This document shows, one piece after another, positions 1 to 6,850 of a DNA stretch of 17,131 nucleotides. The notes under the pieces were generated by a model. That model saw nothing but the letters and a program-made list of their open reading frames with translations. It was not told the origin of the DNA and did not search any database. The position numbers and the translations under genes were made by a program. Every line of letters starts with the position of its first letter. Position 1 is the stretch's first letter. This DNA is from an uncultured Christensenellaceae bacterium (GTDB taxonomy: Bacteria > Bacillota > Clostridia > Christensenellales > Borkfalkiaceae), in contig CAJUKJ010000011.1 of assembly GCA_910587365.1 (NCBI GenBank), positions 1 to 17,131 of the forward strand, read 5' to 3'.

Positions 1-2
1 AT

Positions 3-110
3 GACTCAAGCTTGGACGCCGATGCGGATTTATCCACCGGATTTGACTCCGACTCTGGCTCCGACTTAGACTTAGGCAACGCCGACGATTTCGGCGGTTT
101 GGATTTTTAA
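3..110 (+). CDS. 3' end of an unidentified gene, acidic C-terminal tail
   Basis: Frame 3 is open from the window edge to a TAA at 108-110 and encodes 35 residues rich in Asp, Gly, Ser and Leu, ending DDFGGLDF. The other two plus frames are closed by stops in this stretch. The bias towards GAC/GAT and GGC codons and the strong terminator that follows support a real gene end. Acidic, low-complexity tails ending in a hydrophobic residue occur on several protein families, single-stranded DNA-binding proteins among them, but nothing here is specific enough to name the product. The 5' part lies outside the window. Confidence 0.6.
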   Translation, partial: DSSLDADADLSTGFDSDSGSDLDLGNADDFGGLDF

Positions 111-190
111 TTTGCTTTAGCCCTTTTGCGACAAGGGATACGATATAATTAAATATGTCTTGAATTTTTTTACAGCAAATAAAAATAAAT

Positions 191-240
191 ATAAATAAAC
201 TCAACGAAAACATCGTTGAGTTTATTTATTTAGTTAAAAA
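191..240 (+). terminator. Intrinsic terminator after the first partial gene
   Basis: A 17-bp perfect stem (191-207 with 213-229) closes a 5-nt loop (AAACA) and is followed by a T-rich run. The stem flanks are A/T pairs, so it could also work on the opposite strand. It separates the upstream gene from the accessory operon. Confidence 0.85.
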
Positions 241-300
241 AATTATTTAATTGGAATTATTTTTTTATAAACAGGTATTTATTCGGTATAACTATGGTGG

Positions 301-368
301 GTGGCAAACCTGCTTAACTTCCAAAAAACGCTTGTCCGTTCTCATAACGGAAAAAGCGGTTGTGCCAC
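301..368. repeat. Imperfect palindrome able to fold as a two-level hairpin
   Basis: The arms 301-315 and 354-368 pair over 14 bp, interrupted only by single unpaired bases at 311 and 362. Inside, TCCGTT (335-340) and AACGGA (346-351) form a second 6-bp hairpin around CTCAT. It lies upstream of the mapped promoter, so it would not be in that operon transcript. It could be a small RNA, a protein binding site or a remnant of a mobile-element end. A weak TATAAC at 287-292 precedes it. Confidence 0.5.
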
Positions 369-406
369 GCATTTAAAATATGCCGTGGTCAAAAATAAAA
401 TAGTTC

Positions 407-435
407 TTGAAAAATTTTTTTTGATGTGCTATAAT
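407..435 (+). promoter_or_regulatory. Sigma-A-type promoter of the accessory operon
   Basis: TTGAAA (407-412) and TATAAT (430-435) are separated by exactly 17 bases, and a TG at 427-428 gives an extended -10. Transcription should begin near 442, giving a leader of about 20 nt before the first gene. Confidence 0.8.
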
Positions 436-463
436 TTGATTTATTAAATTTCGGAGGAATGCA

Positions 464-916
464 ATGGCTTACTCATTTAAGAGTGTAACAATACGCACGG
501 ACAATTCCGAGAGCGGAATGGCGAAAATAAACGAACTTTGGGCAGATATTATGACGGGTAAAATCCCGTTCGATTTTATCGCGAACGGCGAACCCGTAAA
601 AGGTCTTTCGCCTATTTCGTCATACAGCGACTACGATAGCGACGAAAATGGTAAATACAACTTGTCCATTATGACCGTAACAGCCGATTTCTTTGCAAAA
701 ATGGAAAGTCTGATTGGGCAAGGAAGGTATATCAAAATCGACGAAAACGGCGAATCTATTACCGAATGCGCCAATAAAGCGTGGTCGAAAGTTTGGCAGC
801 TTTCCGCAAGCGGCGAACTTAAACGTGCTTTTACTATCGACTATGAAAGCACCGTACCCGCCGAATACACTAAAGACGGTAAAGCACATTGCTATTTGTA
901 CATAGCGGTAAAGTAA
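464..916 (+). CDS. GyrI-like / AraC effector-binding-domain protein
   Basis: This 150-residue protein resembles the stand-alone GyrI-like effector-binding proteins related to the ligand-binding half of AraC-type regulators and to integron cassette proteins of the Cass2 type. The recognisable features are an N-terminal strand with VTIRT, the ELWADIMTG helix, and a C-terminal block ending TKDGKAHCYLYIAVK. There is no DNA-binding helix-turn-helix, so it probably binds a small hydrophobic or cationic molecule by itself. The ATG has GGAGGA five bases upstream (453-458). It is the first gene of a nine-gene run and lies directly behind a strong promoter. Ligand and role are unknown; family assignment is from memory of sequence character. 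Confidence 0.75.
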   Translation: MAYSFKSVTIRTDNSESGMAKINELWADIMTGKIPFDFIANGEPVKGLSPISSYSDYDSDENGKYNLSIMTVTADFFAKMESLIGQGRYIKIDENGESITECANKAWSKVWQLSASGELKRAFTIDYESTVPAEYTKDGKAHCYLYIAVK

Positions 917-921
917 AGTTT

Positions 922-1368
922 ATGTTAGCAAACGAAATTTTGAAATATTGCCTTGATACTCTGCCCGATACGGTATTGGTAAACAGTTGGGGCGAAAGCG
1001 GAATATTTTATAACCCGAATAATACACTTAAACGAGGTATCTATATTTTGACTGTTAAAGAGAAAGACGGGGAGAACGATAAAAGTTCGGACTTGAACAG
1101 AGAAAATATTTATCGCGTCAATATAGGTGTTCGCAAGAAAACCTTTATAGATTTGTTCGGCTCTGTTCCCGCGCGTCCGCAAAAAGGCGGCGTTGTGAAT
1201 ATGCCGTTTGACTTTACGCAAACGGATAAAATTCTTCCGCATCCCGTTTACTCTTGGATGAGTTGGATATGCGCGCTCAATCCGTCCGTTTCTACCTTTG
1301 AACAATTAAAACCGTTGATAAACGAGGCTTACGAATACGCACAGGAAAAGTACTTCAAAAGGAAATAG
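922..1368 (+). CDS. DUF6194-type protein of unknown function
   Basis: The 148-residue product begins MLANEILKYCL and shows the pattern I associate with the DUF6194 family: a helix, a WGESGIFYNP block, SDLNRENIYRVNIGVRK, then LPHPVYSWMSWICALNPS and a C-terminal helix. An in-frame start exists further upstream at 889 but lies inside the previous gene. The ATG at 922, six codons past nothing but a 5-nt gap after the preceding stop, fits the domain and operon spacing. The Shine-Dalgarno is weak, suggesting translational coupling to the gene before it. Biochemical function is not known. Confidence 0.7.
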   Translation: MLANEILKYCLDTLPDTVLVNSWGESGIFYNPNNTLKRGIYILTVKEKDGENDKSSDLNRENIYRVNIGVRKKTFIDLFGSVPARPQKGGVVNMPFDFTQTDKILPHPVYSWMSWICALNPSVSTFEQLKPLINEAYEYAQEKYFKRK

Positions 1369-1372
1369 AACA

Positions 1373-2011
1373 ATGGTAGACATTAAAACTTGGATTAAGG
1401 AATTTACATACAAAGTCGGGCAAACTTTTTCTAACCGTATTTGGTTTATCGGATTGCAAGGCAGCTACGGCAGAGGCGAGGCAACGGAAACGAGCGACAT
1501 AGATGTGGTTGTCATTCTCGATGAACTGCGTATGGACGATTTGAAAGCCTATCGGGATATGCTCGATACTTTACCGAACAGAGAGCTTGTTTGCGGTTTT
1601 ATATCGGGAAAAGCCGAGCTTTTGCATTGGGACACGAGCGACCTGTTTCAATTTTATTACGATACTACACCTATTAAAGGAACGCTCGATTGCTTGCTTG
1701 ATAAGATAGACCGTAAAGCCGTAAAGCGTGCAATCAAAATAGGGGTGTGTAATATTTATCACGCTTGCGTGCATAACTTTGTTCACGAAAAAAGCGACGA
1801 TATTCTGCGCTCGCTTTACAAATCGGCTGTATTTGTCTTGCAAGCGGTATGGTTTTACGAAACAGGCAAATATATCAAATCGAAAGCCGAATTGCAAAAT
1901 GTAATCAATCCGCCGTCTGCCGTACTCGATACGGCATTGGCATTAAAGAACGGTGCAGACGTAAAGTTTGAGGAAATGTCGGGGTTACTTATGAATTGGT
2001 CAAAAGCGTGA
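1373..2011 (+). CDS. Nucleotidyltransferase-fold protein (aminoglycoside/MNT type)
   Basis: This 212-residue protein has the polymerase-beta-like nucleotidyltransferase signature: GSYGRG at about 30-35 and SDID with the metal-binding Asp42 and Asp44. The remaining two thirds is mostly helical, as in enzymes that adenylylate small molecules such as aminoglycosides or, in toxin-antitoxin pairs, proteins. It starts four bases after the preceding stop, and an AGGAAA sits just upstream of the ATG. No HEPN partner gene is adjacent, which argues against a MNT-HEPN toxin-antitoxin pair and for a small-molecule modifying enzyme. The substrate cannot be read from sequence. Confidence 0.8.
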   Translation: MVDIKTWIKEFTYKVGQTFSNRIWFIGLQGSYGRGEATETSDIDVVVILDELRMDDLKAYRDMLDTLPNRELVCGFISGKAELLHWDTSDLFQFYYDTTPIKGTLDCLLDKIDRKAVKRAIKIGVCNIYHACVHNFVHEKSDDILRSLYKSAVFVLQAVWFYETGKYIKSKAELQNVINPPSAVLDTALALKNGADVKFEEMSGLLMNWSKA

Positions 2012-2028
2012 ATCGGAGGTTATAACGA

Positions 2029-2799
2029 ATGAAAAAACTTATTGCATATTGCGGACTGGATTGCGAAAAGTGCGAAGCAAGAAAAGCTACGCTCGAAGAC
2101 GACAATGCTCTGCGTGAAAAAGTAGCAAAACTATGGTCGGAACTGAACGGCGCGGAAATAACTCCCGAAATGATAAACTGCGACGGTTGCCGCACGGACG
2201 GGGTAAAAACGCCTTTTTGCGACAGCCTTTGTCCCATAAGACAATGCGCGCTCGGAAAGGCTGTTGAAACCTGCGGCGACTGTTCTGCAATGAGCGGCTG
2301 TCAGACTGTCGGTATGGTAACATCGAATAACGCCGAAGCATTAAATAATCTTAAATTAAATGACGCAGCAAGTTATATGAATACAAATCTTATCAAGAAA
2401 GCCGAAGAACTTTTAACGAAATGCAACGTCTGTTCCGTCGCGTCGGTATCAGAAAAAGGTTATCCGAGAATTTGTCTGCTTATGCCGCTCAAATCAAACG
2501 GCATAAAAGAGTTTTGGTTTTCAACGGGTACAAGCGGTACAAAAGTCAGACATTTTAAAAGTAACGAAAAAGCAGGCGTTACGTTTTACAACGGCGGCGA
2601 CAGCGTAACGCTTACGGGCGAAATGAAAATCGTAACAGATAAAGCCGTAAAAGATGAACTGTTCTATAAATGGAGTGATTTTCTCGGTAGACATTTCCCG
2701 AACGGCGGCAAAGACGACCCCGAATATTGCATACTGCATTTTGTTGCAAACGAAACTACCATTTATATAGACGGAGCATTTGAAACATTTGGAATATAA
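2029..2799 (+). CDS. DUF3795 domain fused to a pyridoxamine-5'-phosphate-oxidase-like split barrel
   Basis: Two domains are visible in 256 residues. Residues 1 to about 95 are a DUF3795 cysteine-rich domain (Cys8, 12, 15, 51, 54, 64, 68, 73, 82, 85 and 91, including YCGLDCEKC and CDGC), a pattern suited to binding metal or an iron-sulphur cluster. Residues about 118-256 are a flavin-binding split barrel of the pyridoxamine 5'-phosphate oxidase type, with VASVSEKGYPRI, a TGTSGTKVRHF segment and a closing EYCILHF strand. Such barrels bind FMN or similar cofactors and reduce or bind small molecules. The ribosome site is GGAGG. Both parts are often separate genes, so this appears to be a natural fusion; no frameshift is seen at the joint. 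Confidence 0.8.
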   Translation: MKKLIAYCGLDCEKCEARKATLEDDNALREKVAKLWSELNGAEITPEMINCDGCRTDGVKTPFCDSLCPIRQCALGKAVETCGDCSAMSGCQTVGMVTSNNAEALNNLKLNDAASYMNTNLIKKAEELLTKCNVCSVASVSEKGYPRICLLMPLKSNGIKEFWFSTGTSGTKVRHFKSNEKAGVTFYNGGDSVTLTGEMKIVTDKAVKDELFYKWSDFLGRHFPNGGKDDPEYCILHFVANETTIYIDGAFETFGI

Positions 2800-2813
2800 C
2801 AAGGAGATATGCA

Positions 2814-3404
2814 ATGAAAAAAATTTTATACGTTATATTGGAACAATGGGCAGATTGGGAGCTTGCCTATATTTCGTCAGCAGTCAATATGCTCGCTGGC
2901 GGAAAGTTTGAAAACAAGACTGTATCGCTTACGAAAAATGCCGTTACTTCTATCGGCGGCGTCAAGTGCCTGCCAGACTATGATTTACAAAGCGCACCAT
3001 CGGACTTCGACGCTTTAATTCTTATAGGAGGTATGGCCTGGCATAACGAAAATGCTATGCAAATTAAACCGCTTATAAACGATTGCATAAATAACGGCAA
3101 AGTGTTAGGCGCAATTTGCGACGCTTGCAGGTTTTTAGGGTCTGTCGGTGCATTGAACAAAGCAAAGCATACGGCAAACGACTTTAACGAATTAAAACAG
3201 TATTCGGCTTATACCAACGAGAAAGGCTTTATATATAGACAAGCCGTTTCGGATAATAATGTCATTACGGCAAACGGAACGGCAACTCTCGAATTTGCAC
3301 GGAAAATATTGAAAGCGTTGTCGGTTGCAAGCGACGAGCAAATTAACGGTTGGTATGACTTCCATAAACTCGGATTTTATAATGCCGCTATGCCGAAAAT
3401 GTAG
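2814..3404 (+). CDS. DJ-1/PfpI-family protein (class I glutamine amidotransferase-like)
   Basis: A 196-residue protein with the DJ-1/PfpI fold. It opens with a beta strand KKILYVIL, carries an acidic residue near position 16 (DWELAY), the strand DALILIGG at 66-73, and the nucleophile elbow GAICDAC with Cys102 as the probable reactive cysteine. Members act as glyoxalase/deglycase-like enzymes, chaperones or proteases, and many are uncharacterised. An AAGGAG lies shortly before the ATG, 14 bases after the previous stop. The overall length is typical of the family. The exact reaction is not inferable. Confidence 0.8.
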   Translation: MKKILYVILEQWADWELAYISSAVNMLAGGKFENKTVSLTKNAVTSIGGVKCLPDYDLQSAPSDFDALILIGGMAWHNENAMQIKPLINDCINNGKVLGAICDACRFLGSVGALNKAKHTANDFNELKQYSAYTNEKGFIYRQAVSDNNVITANGTATLEFARKILKALSVASDEQINGWYDFHKLGFYNAAMPKM

Positions 3405-3417
3405 GAGACTGTAACGA

Positions 3418-3876
3418 ATGACGATAGAACTAATAAAGGAAAATGAAATACAAGAAACTTGCGATATGGTAGCTCGCGCGTGTAAAAATTCGGTATTTGC
3501 CGAGTTCTATCCGCAACAATCTAAATACTTTTCGATTCCGTATGACGAAATAAAGCAAAAAGCCGAATACGGACATTTTTATGTTGTGAAAGAAAACAGC
3601 AAAATTATCGGATGTGGCTGTATCGGCGCGTATTGGGATAGTTTGACGGAAAGTTGGATAAACACGATTTTTGTCGAGCCGTCCTATCAACATAAAGGAA
3701 TCGGCAAGAAAATTATAGAACATTTGGAAAGCGATGAATATGCTAAAAGAGCAAACAGAATAGAAATTCATTCTGCAATATCGGCTATACCATTCTACCG
3801 CAAATTAGGTTACGAACATAAAAACGGGGATTTATCTTACCGCGACGGAATGTTCGACCTTGAAAAGTTTATTTGA
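3418..3876 (+). CDS. GNAT-family N-acetyltransferase
   Basis: The 152-residue product carries the acetyl-CoA-binding motif A, with strand INTIFVEPSY followed by Q91-x-x-G94-x-G96 and a helix (KKIIEHLE). The C-terminal FYRKLGYEH motif (about 126-134) is typical of the family. An AGGAG precedes the ATG after a 13-bp gap. Small single-domain GNATs acetylate amines on metabolites, antibiotics or proteins; the acceptor is unknown here. It is the first of two GNAT genes in this operon, and the two are too different to be a recent duplication. Confidence 0.85.
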   Translation: MTIELIKENEIQETCDMVARACKNSVFAEFYPQQSKYFSIPYDEIKQKAEYGHFYVVKENSKIIGCGCIGAYWDSLTESWINTIFVEPSYQHKGIGKKIIEHLESDEYAKRANRIEIHSAISAIPFYRKLGYEHKNGDLSYRDGMFDLEKFI

Positions 3877-3912
3877 TTTATTAGCAATATGAATAAAAGA
3901 AAATAACTTATT

Positions 3913-4791
3913 ATGAACACTATATGGTCTAAATTTATACAAGGTGTAAAAACATTATATTACAGCCGCAAACTGCGCTTTGACGATAGATTTGCAAATC
4001 GTTATAAAGCGTTATTCGATTTGGACAAAAAAAACAAATTGAATATTCTTGAAATAGGTTGCGGTTCGGGTGCTTTTGCGGGCGCACTTGCCCGTTGGTA
4101 TCCTAATGCGGAAATTACCGCCATTGACCGAGATAGCGAATTTATACGATTTGCCCAAGAACACGAAAACGGCGTATCGTTTATTGAAGCCGATATAACC
4201 GCGCTTCCGTTTGCGGATGAAAGTTTTGATGTTGTGATTTCCAATACCGTCTGCGAACATATAGAGCCGTCTTTATTTTACAATGAGCAACTGCGGGTTT
4301 TGAAGCCTAACGGTGTTTGTTTGGTACTTTCTTCTCGTAAGGGTATTACCGTCGCGCCTGATTGCTATGCGCAGAACGATTATGAAATAGCCTTTTGGAA
4401 AAAAGCGGAACAATACGACAATTCGATTGAAAAGTACAACATAGGTAAATATTATTTGAACGAAGCAAAACTACCTTTGGTTATGGAACAATACGGATTT
4501 AAGCATATTAAAACAGGTTATGTTCTTGTGGATTTAACGCCCGACAATCTCGAAACTACGCCCGAATTTGCTCGCGCGATTATTAATGCAGACAGATATT
4601 CTGCTATTGAGTCAATCGAATCGGTAGAGCAGACAATGCCGGAATATTTTTCAAATCAAGAAATTAACGAAATGAAACGCATAATAAATAACAAGTATGA
4701 CGTTCGTATTAAACAATATGATAATAAAGAAAAGCAATGGGATACAAACGTATCGGTAGTTATGATAATGCGCGGGATAAAACAAAAATGA
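3913..4791 (+). CDS. Class I SAM-dependent methyltransferase
   Basis: A 292-residue protein with a Rossmann-type methyltransferase domain: motif I LEIGCGSG at 46-53, acidic Asp72 at the end of strand 2 (TAID), EADI at about 92-95 and VISNTVCEHIEP at about 108-119, then LRVLKPNGVCLVLSS. This is the Methyltransf_11-like arrangement. The C-terminal 120 residues are less conserved and may set substrate choice. The gap before it is 36 bp and the ribosome site is weak (AAAAGAAA), the loosest spacing in the operon. Its stop overlaps the next start as ATGA at 4788-4791, so translation of the two genes is probably coupled. Confidence 0.85.
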   Translation: MNTIWSKFIQGVKTLYYSRKLRFDDRFANRYKALFDLDKKNKLNILEIGCGSGAFAGALARWYPNAEITAIDRDSEFIRFAQEHENGVSFIEADITALPFADESFDVVISNTVCEHIEPSLFYNEQLRVLKPNGVCLVLSSRKGITVAPDCYAQNDYEIAFWKKAEQYDNSIEKYNIGKYYLNEAKLPLVMEQYGFKHIKTGYVLVDLTPDNLETTPEFARAIINADRYSAIESIESVEQTMPEYFSNQEINEMKRIINNKYDVRIKQYDNKEKQWDTNVSVVMIMRGIKQK

Positions 4792-5549
4792 AAGCTTGGT
4801 TTACGATTGACAAAATCGATGATACGACTTATATCATAAGCGAATATCGCCATTGGGAGGAAACGCATTGCTATCTTTTAATCGGCAGCGAGCGTTGCCT
4901 TTTGATTGATACGGGACTCGGTATTTGCAATATTTATGACGAGGTACGCAAACTGACGGGTAAGCCCGTTACTGCCGTTGCGACCCATATCCATTGGGAT
5001 CACATAGGCGGACACAAATATTTTCCCGATTTTTACGCACACAAAGCCGAGCTTCCGTGGCTTAACGGCAAGTTTCCGCTTTCTATTCAAACCGTCCGTG
5101 ATATGGTAAAAGACCGTTGCGATTTGCCCGACGGCTTTGACGTAAGCAAGTACGAGATGTTTCAAGGAACGCCGACAAAGGTGTTAAGCGGCGGCGAGAT
5201 AATTGACATCGGCGATAGAAAAATACAAGTATTGCATACCGCAGGACATTCGCCTGGACATCTTTGCTTTTGGGAACAAGAACGAGGCTACATATTTACG
5301 GGCGATTTGATTTACAAAGATACTTTGTTTGCGTATTATCCGTCAACAAATCCCGAAGCATATTTACAATCGCTTGAAAAGATAGCGAAGTTACCGTCAA
5401 AAAGATTGTTTCCTGCACATCATTCGCTTGATATACAACCCGAAATTGCGGTAAGAATGAGGGACGCATTTCGAGAACTGAAAGCGCAAGGCAAACTACA
5501 TCACGGCGCAGGTACGTTTAATTACGGCGATTGGGCTATATGGTTGTAA
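4788..5549 (+). CDS. Metallo-beta-lactamase-fold hydrolase
   Basis: Starting at the ATG that overlaps the previous stop (ATGA), the product has 253 residues. The zinc-binding set is complete: H67-x-H69-x-D71-H72, H154 in AGHSPGH, D173 in TGDLIY and a late His pair at 211-212. This is the broad hydrolase superfamily that includes glyoxalase II, lactonases and class B beta-lactamases; no residue pattern singles out beta-lactam hydrolysis. No signal peptide is seen, so it acts in the cytoplasm. A longer in-frame reading from 4737 exists but lies inside the methyltransferase gene and lacks support. Confidence 0.88.
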   Translation: MKAWFTIDKIDDTTYIISEYRHWEETHCYLLIGSERCLLIDTGLGICNIYDEVRKLTGKPVTAVATHIHWDHIGGHKYFPDFYAHKAELPWLNGKFPLSIQTVRDMVKDRCDLPDGFDVSKYEMFQGTPTKVLSGGEIIDIGDRKIQVLHTAGHSPGHLCFWEQERGYIFTGDLIYKDTLFAYYPSTNPEAYLQSLEKIAKLPSKRLFPAHHSLDIQPEIAVRMRDAFRELKAQGKLHHGAGTFNYGDWAIWL

Positions 5550-5583
5550 TGAAATTAAGATAAACAGTAAATCAGAGGACAAG

Positions 5584-6039
5584 ATGCTTTTAAGACGATA
5601 TAATCCAAAGGATTGTGAAGCTTTGACAAGTTTGTTTTACCATACGGTACACAACGTAAATGTCAAAGACTATTCGCAAGAACAATTAAAAGCTTGGGCT
5701 AATGACAAAATAGATTTAGAAGTATGGAACAAAACATTTTCCGAGCATTATACTGTTGTTGCAGTTGAAAATAATATTATAGTCGGTTTCGGCGACATTG
5801 ATAAATTGGGGTATCTTGATAAATTATTTGTTCATAAGGAATACCAGCGGCGCGGTTTTGCGACGGCAATATGCGACGAATTGGAAAGAGTGGTTAAAAC
5901 AGACAAAATTACTACGCACTCATCAATAACCGCTAAACCTTTCTTTGAACAAAGAGGGTATAAATTAGTAAAAGAACAACAAGTACAAAAAAACGACATT
6001 GCCTTAACTAATTATATAATGGAAAAGCAAGTACGATAA
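5584..6039 (+). CDS. GNAT-family N-acetyltransferase (second copy)
   Basis: This 151-residue protein has the GNAT pattern of a strand LDKLFVHKEYQ, the acetyl-CoA loop RRGFAT (R89, R90, G91, F92, A93) and a helix, then the C-terminal PFFEQRGYK motif at about 119-127. The N-terminal layout (MLLRRYNPKDCEALTSLFY) resembles YafP-type acetyltransferases. AGAGGA lies just upstream of the ATG, 34 bp after the preceding gene. It is the last gene before the hairpins at 6089-6130 and so closes the operon. The acceptor molecule is unknown. Confidence 0.85.
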   Translation: MLLRRYNPKDCEALTSLFYHTVHNVNVKDYSQEQLKAWANDKIDLEVWNKTFSEHYTVVAVENNIIVGFGDIDKLGYLDKLFVHKEYQRRGFATAICDELERVVKTDKITTHSSITAKPFFEQRGYKLVKEQQVQKNDIALTNYIMEKQVR

Positions 6040-6088
6040 ATATCATTTTAGCGGAAAAACTTAAATAAAATAAATCAAATGCGCTTTT

Positions 6089-6130
6089 GAAAACACTTTC
6101 ATAAAAAGTGTTTTCACTGCCCGTTTATGG
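6089..6130 (+). terminator. Probable terminator of the accessory operon
   Basis: An 11-bp perfect stem (6089-6099 with 6105-6115) around CATAA ends in a short T run, and a second small hairpin GCCC/GGGC follows at about 6119-6132. The T tract is shorter than in a classic terminator, so efficiency is uncertain. Confidence 0.6.
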
Positions 6131-6311
6131 GCGTTGAAAGTATTTTAGGAACAAAAGTTTGTGGTTTAATGTGGATTATCTTTCATATAAATAATCCATA
6201 TTGAGGGGAGTTCCCCGTCGTATCGAAGGCGTAAAGCCTTACGGAATAGCGATTATTGGCTATTCGCCAATTCGCGTCACGTTTTATACATTCTATTTGT
6301 TTAATAAAACA
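6131..6311. repeat. Gene-free stretch packed with short hairpins
   Basis: This stretch lies between the operon end and the tRNA terminator. It contains inverted repeats at 6172-6179/6191-6198 (TGGATTAT), 6205-6209/6212-6216 (GGGGA), 6226-6230/6236-6240 (AAGGC), 6244-6250/6259-6265 (GAATAGC) and a competing TTGGC/GCCAA at 6256-6270. A short open frame across it has no ribosome site. It may be a REP-like or decayed repeat element. Confidence 0.45.
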
Positions 6312-6355
6312 AATAATCCGAACGTCTTACGAATAACGAAGAAGTTCGGATTATT
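6312..6355 (-). terminator. Terminator of the tRNA-Gln gene
   Basis: A perfect 12-bp stem (6312-6323 with 6344-6355) encloses a 20-nt loop. On the minus strand it lies just downstream of the tRNA 3' end and is followed by TGTTTTATT, as expected of a terminator for that transcript. Confidence 0.75.
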
Positions 6356-6361
6356 ACAATC

Positions 6362-6436
6362 TGGCTGGGGTAGCTGGATTTGAACCAACGAATGACGGAG
6401 TCAGAGTCCGTTGCCTTACCGCTTGGCGACACCCCA
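6362..6436 (-). tRNA. tRNA-Gln (anticodon CUG)
   Basis: The minus strand folds as a 75-nt cloverleaf. The acceptor stem is TGGGGTG paired with TACCCCA, with the U1-A72 pair typical of tRNA-Gln, and G is the discriminator with an encoded CCA. The D arm contains AAGCGGTAAGGC. The anticodon stem ACGGA/TCCGT holds the loop CTCTGAC, giving anticodon CTG. The T arm has loop TTCAAAT. It matches the general sequence of bacterial glutamine tRNAs closely. It has its own promoter and terminator and stands alone. Confidence 0.97.
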
Positions 6437-6456
6437 ATAATTAATTTTACTTAGAT

Positions 6457-6485
6457 ATTATATATAATAAATAAGAAAATTACAA
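6457..6485 (-). promoter_or_regulatory. Promoter of tRNA-Gln
   Basis: Read on the minus strand, TTGTAA (6480-6485) and TATAAT (6457-6462) are spaced by 17 bases. The tRNA begins 20 bases after the -10 box, leaving a short leader for processing. Confidence 0.75.
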
Positions 6486-6693
6486 GCGTTTTTGATATGA
6501 TTTTATTAAAAAATCTTAACTGCCAAATTAATTGGGGCTTTCAGCGGTTGTATTAAATTACAATAAATCTGAAAGTAATAGTTTTTAGCTTTCAAAATGA
6601 ATTATGTGTCGTACAGCTTTTGGGGAACGTCTTGGTTAGGTATAGGGTTTGCAATATAAAATAAAAAATCTAATTACGGATTTGCGGTTTTGT
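6486..6693. other. A/T-rich gap without a supported gene
   Basis: The only structure seen is a nested inverted repeat, CTTTCAG (6538-6544) with CTGAAAG (6569-6575), enclosing TTGTA (6548-6552) and TACAA (6559-6563). A 20-codon hydrophobic frame at 6597-6659 has no ribosome site and is not called as a gene. Confidence 0.5.
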
Positions 6694-6722
6694 TTGACAA
6701 AAATGATGAAAAATGATAAAAT
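6694..6722 (+). promoter_or_regulatory. Consensus promoter upstream of the MATE remnant
   Basis: TTGACA (6694-6699) and TAAAAT (6717-6722) lie 17 bases apart. Transcription would start near 6729, only some 14 bases before the hairpin at 6743-6778. Confidence 0.8.
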
Positions 6723-6742
6723 AACAGAAGTTGGACAGCAGT

Positions 6743-6780
6743 AAACGGCGTAGAATTTCGACAAATTCTACGCCGTTTTT
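6743..6780 (+). terminator. Leader hairpin with T run: attenuator-like terminator
   Basis: A perfect 16-bp stem (6743-6758 with 6763-6778) with a CGAC tetraloop ends in T's to 6780. Because it sits just after the promoter and before the MATE start codon, it would stop most transcripts early unless prevented. It may act as an attenuator, or it may simply terminate a tiny RNA of about 50 nt. Confidence 0.75.
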
Positions 6781-6850
6781 GCGTTCTTTTATCGGATTCA
6801 GACGCTCTTTGCCGAAAAGACGAATAAAAAGGTTTATCGGAGATTTATTT

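Larger units (their letters stand above)
111..463. other. Intergenic region with terminator, palindromic element and operon promoter
   Basis: No coding potential is visible in these 353 bases. In order they hold the terminator at 191-240, an A/T-rich stretch, the folded element at 301-368, the promoter at 407-435 and a ribosome site GGAGGA at 453-458 directly before the first operon gene. Confidence 0.7.

Noticed and set aside
295..310. Possible second attachment site similar to the tRNA-Gln 3' end (TGGTGGGTGGCAAACC)
   Set aside because: Only scattered matches to TGGCTGGGG...TGAACC; no contiguous identity long enough for an att core.
299..312. T-box-like GGGTGGCAAACC near the left end
   Set aside because: No stem I, no specifier context and no overlapping terminator; the sequence is better explained by the palindrome at 301-368.
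464..6039. Integron cassette array (Cass2-like gene and many small enzymes in a row)
   Set aside because: Gaps are 36 bp or less, with no attC-like repeats between genes and no integrase; the spacing is that of an operon.
6201..6383. 60-codon open frame between the operon and the tRNA
   Set aside because: Starts at TTG without a ribosome site, runs through the tRNA terminator and into the tRNA itself.
6597..6659. 20-codon hydrophobic ORF (MNYVSYSFWG...)
   Set aside because: No ribosome site or promoter and no recognisable homologue; chance frame is likely.
6731..6850. N-terminal extension of the MATE frame through the leader hairpin
   Set aside because: The MATE domain begins at MVNDQN, where GGAGA is correctly placed; the earlier codons are the terminator hairpin.
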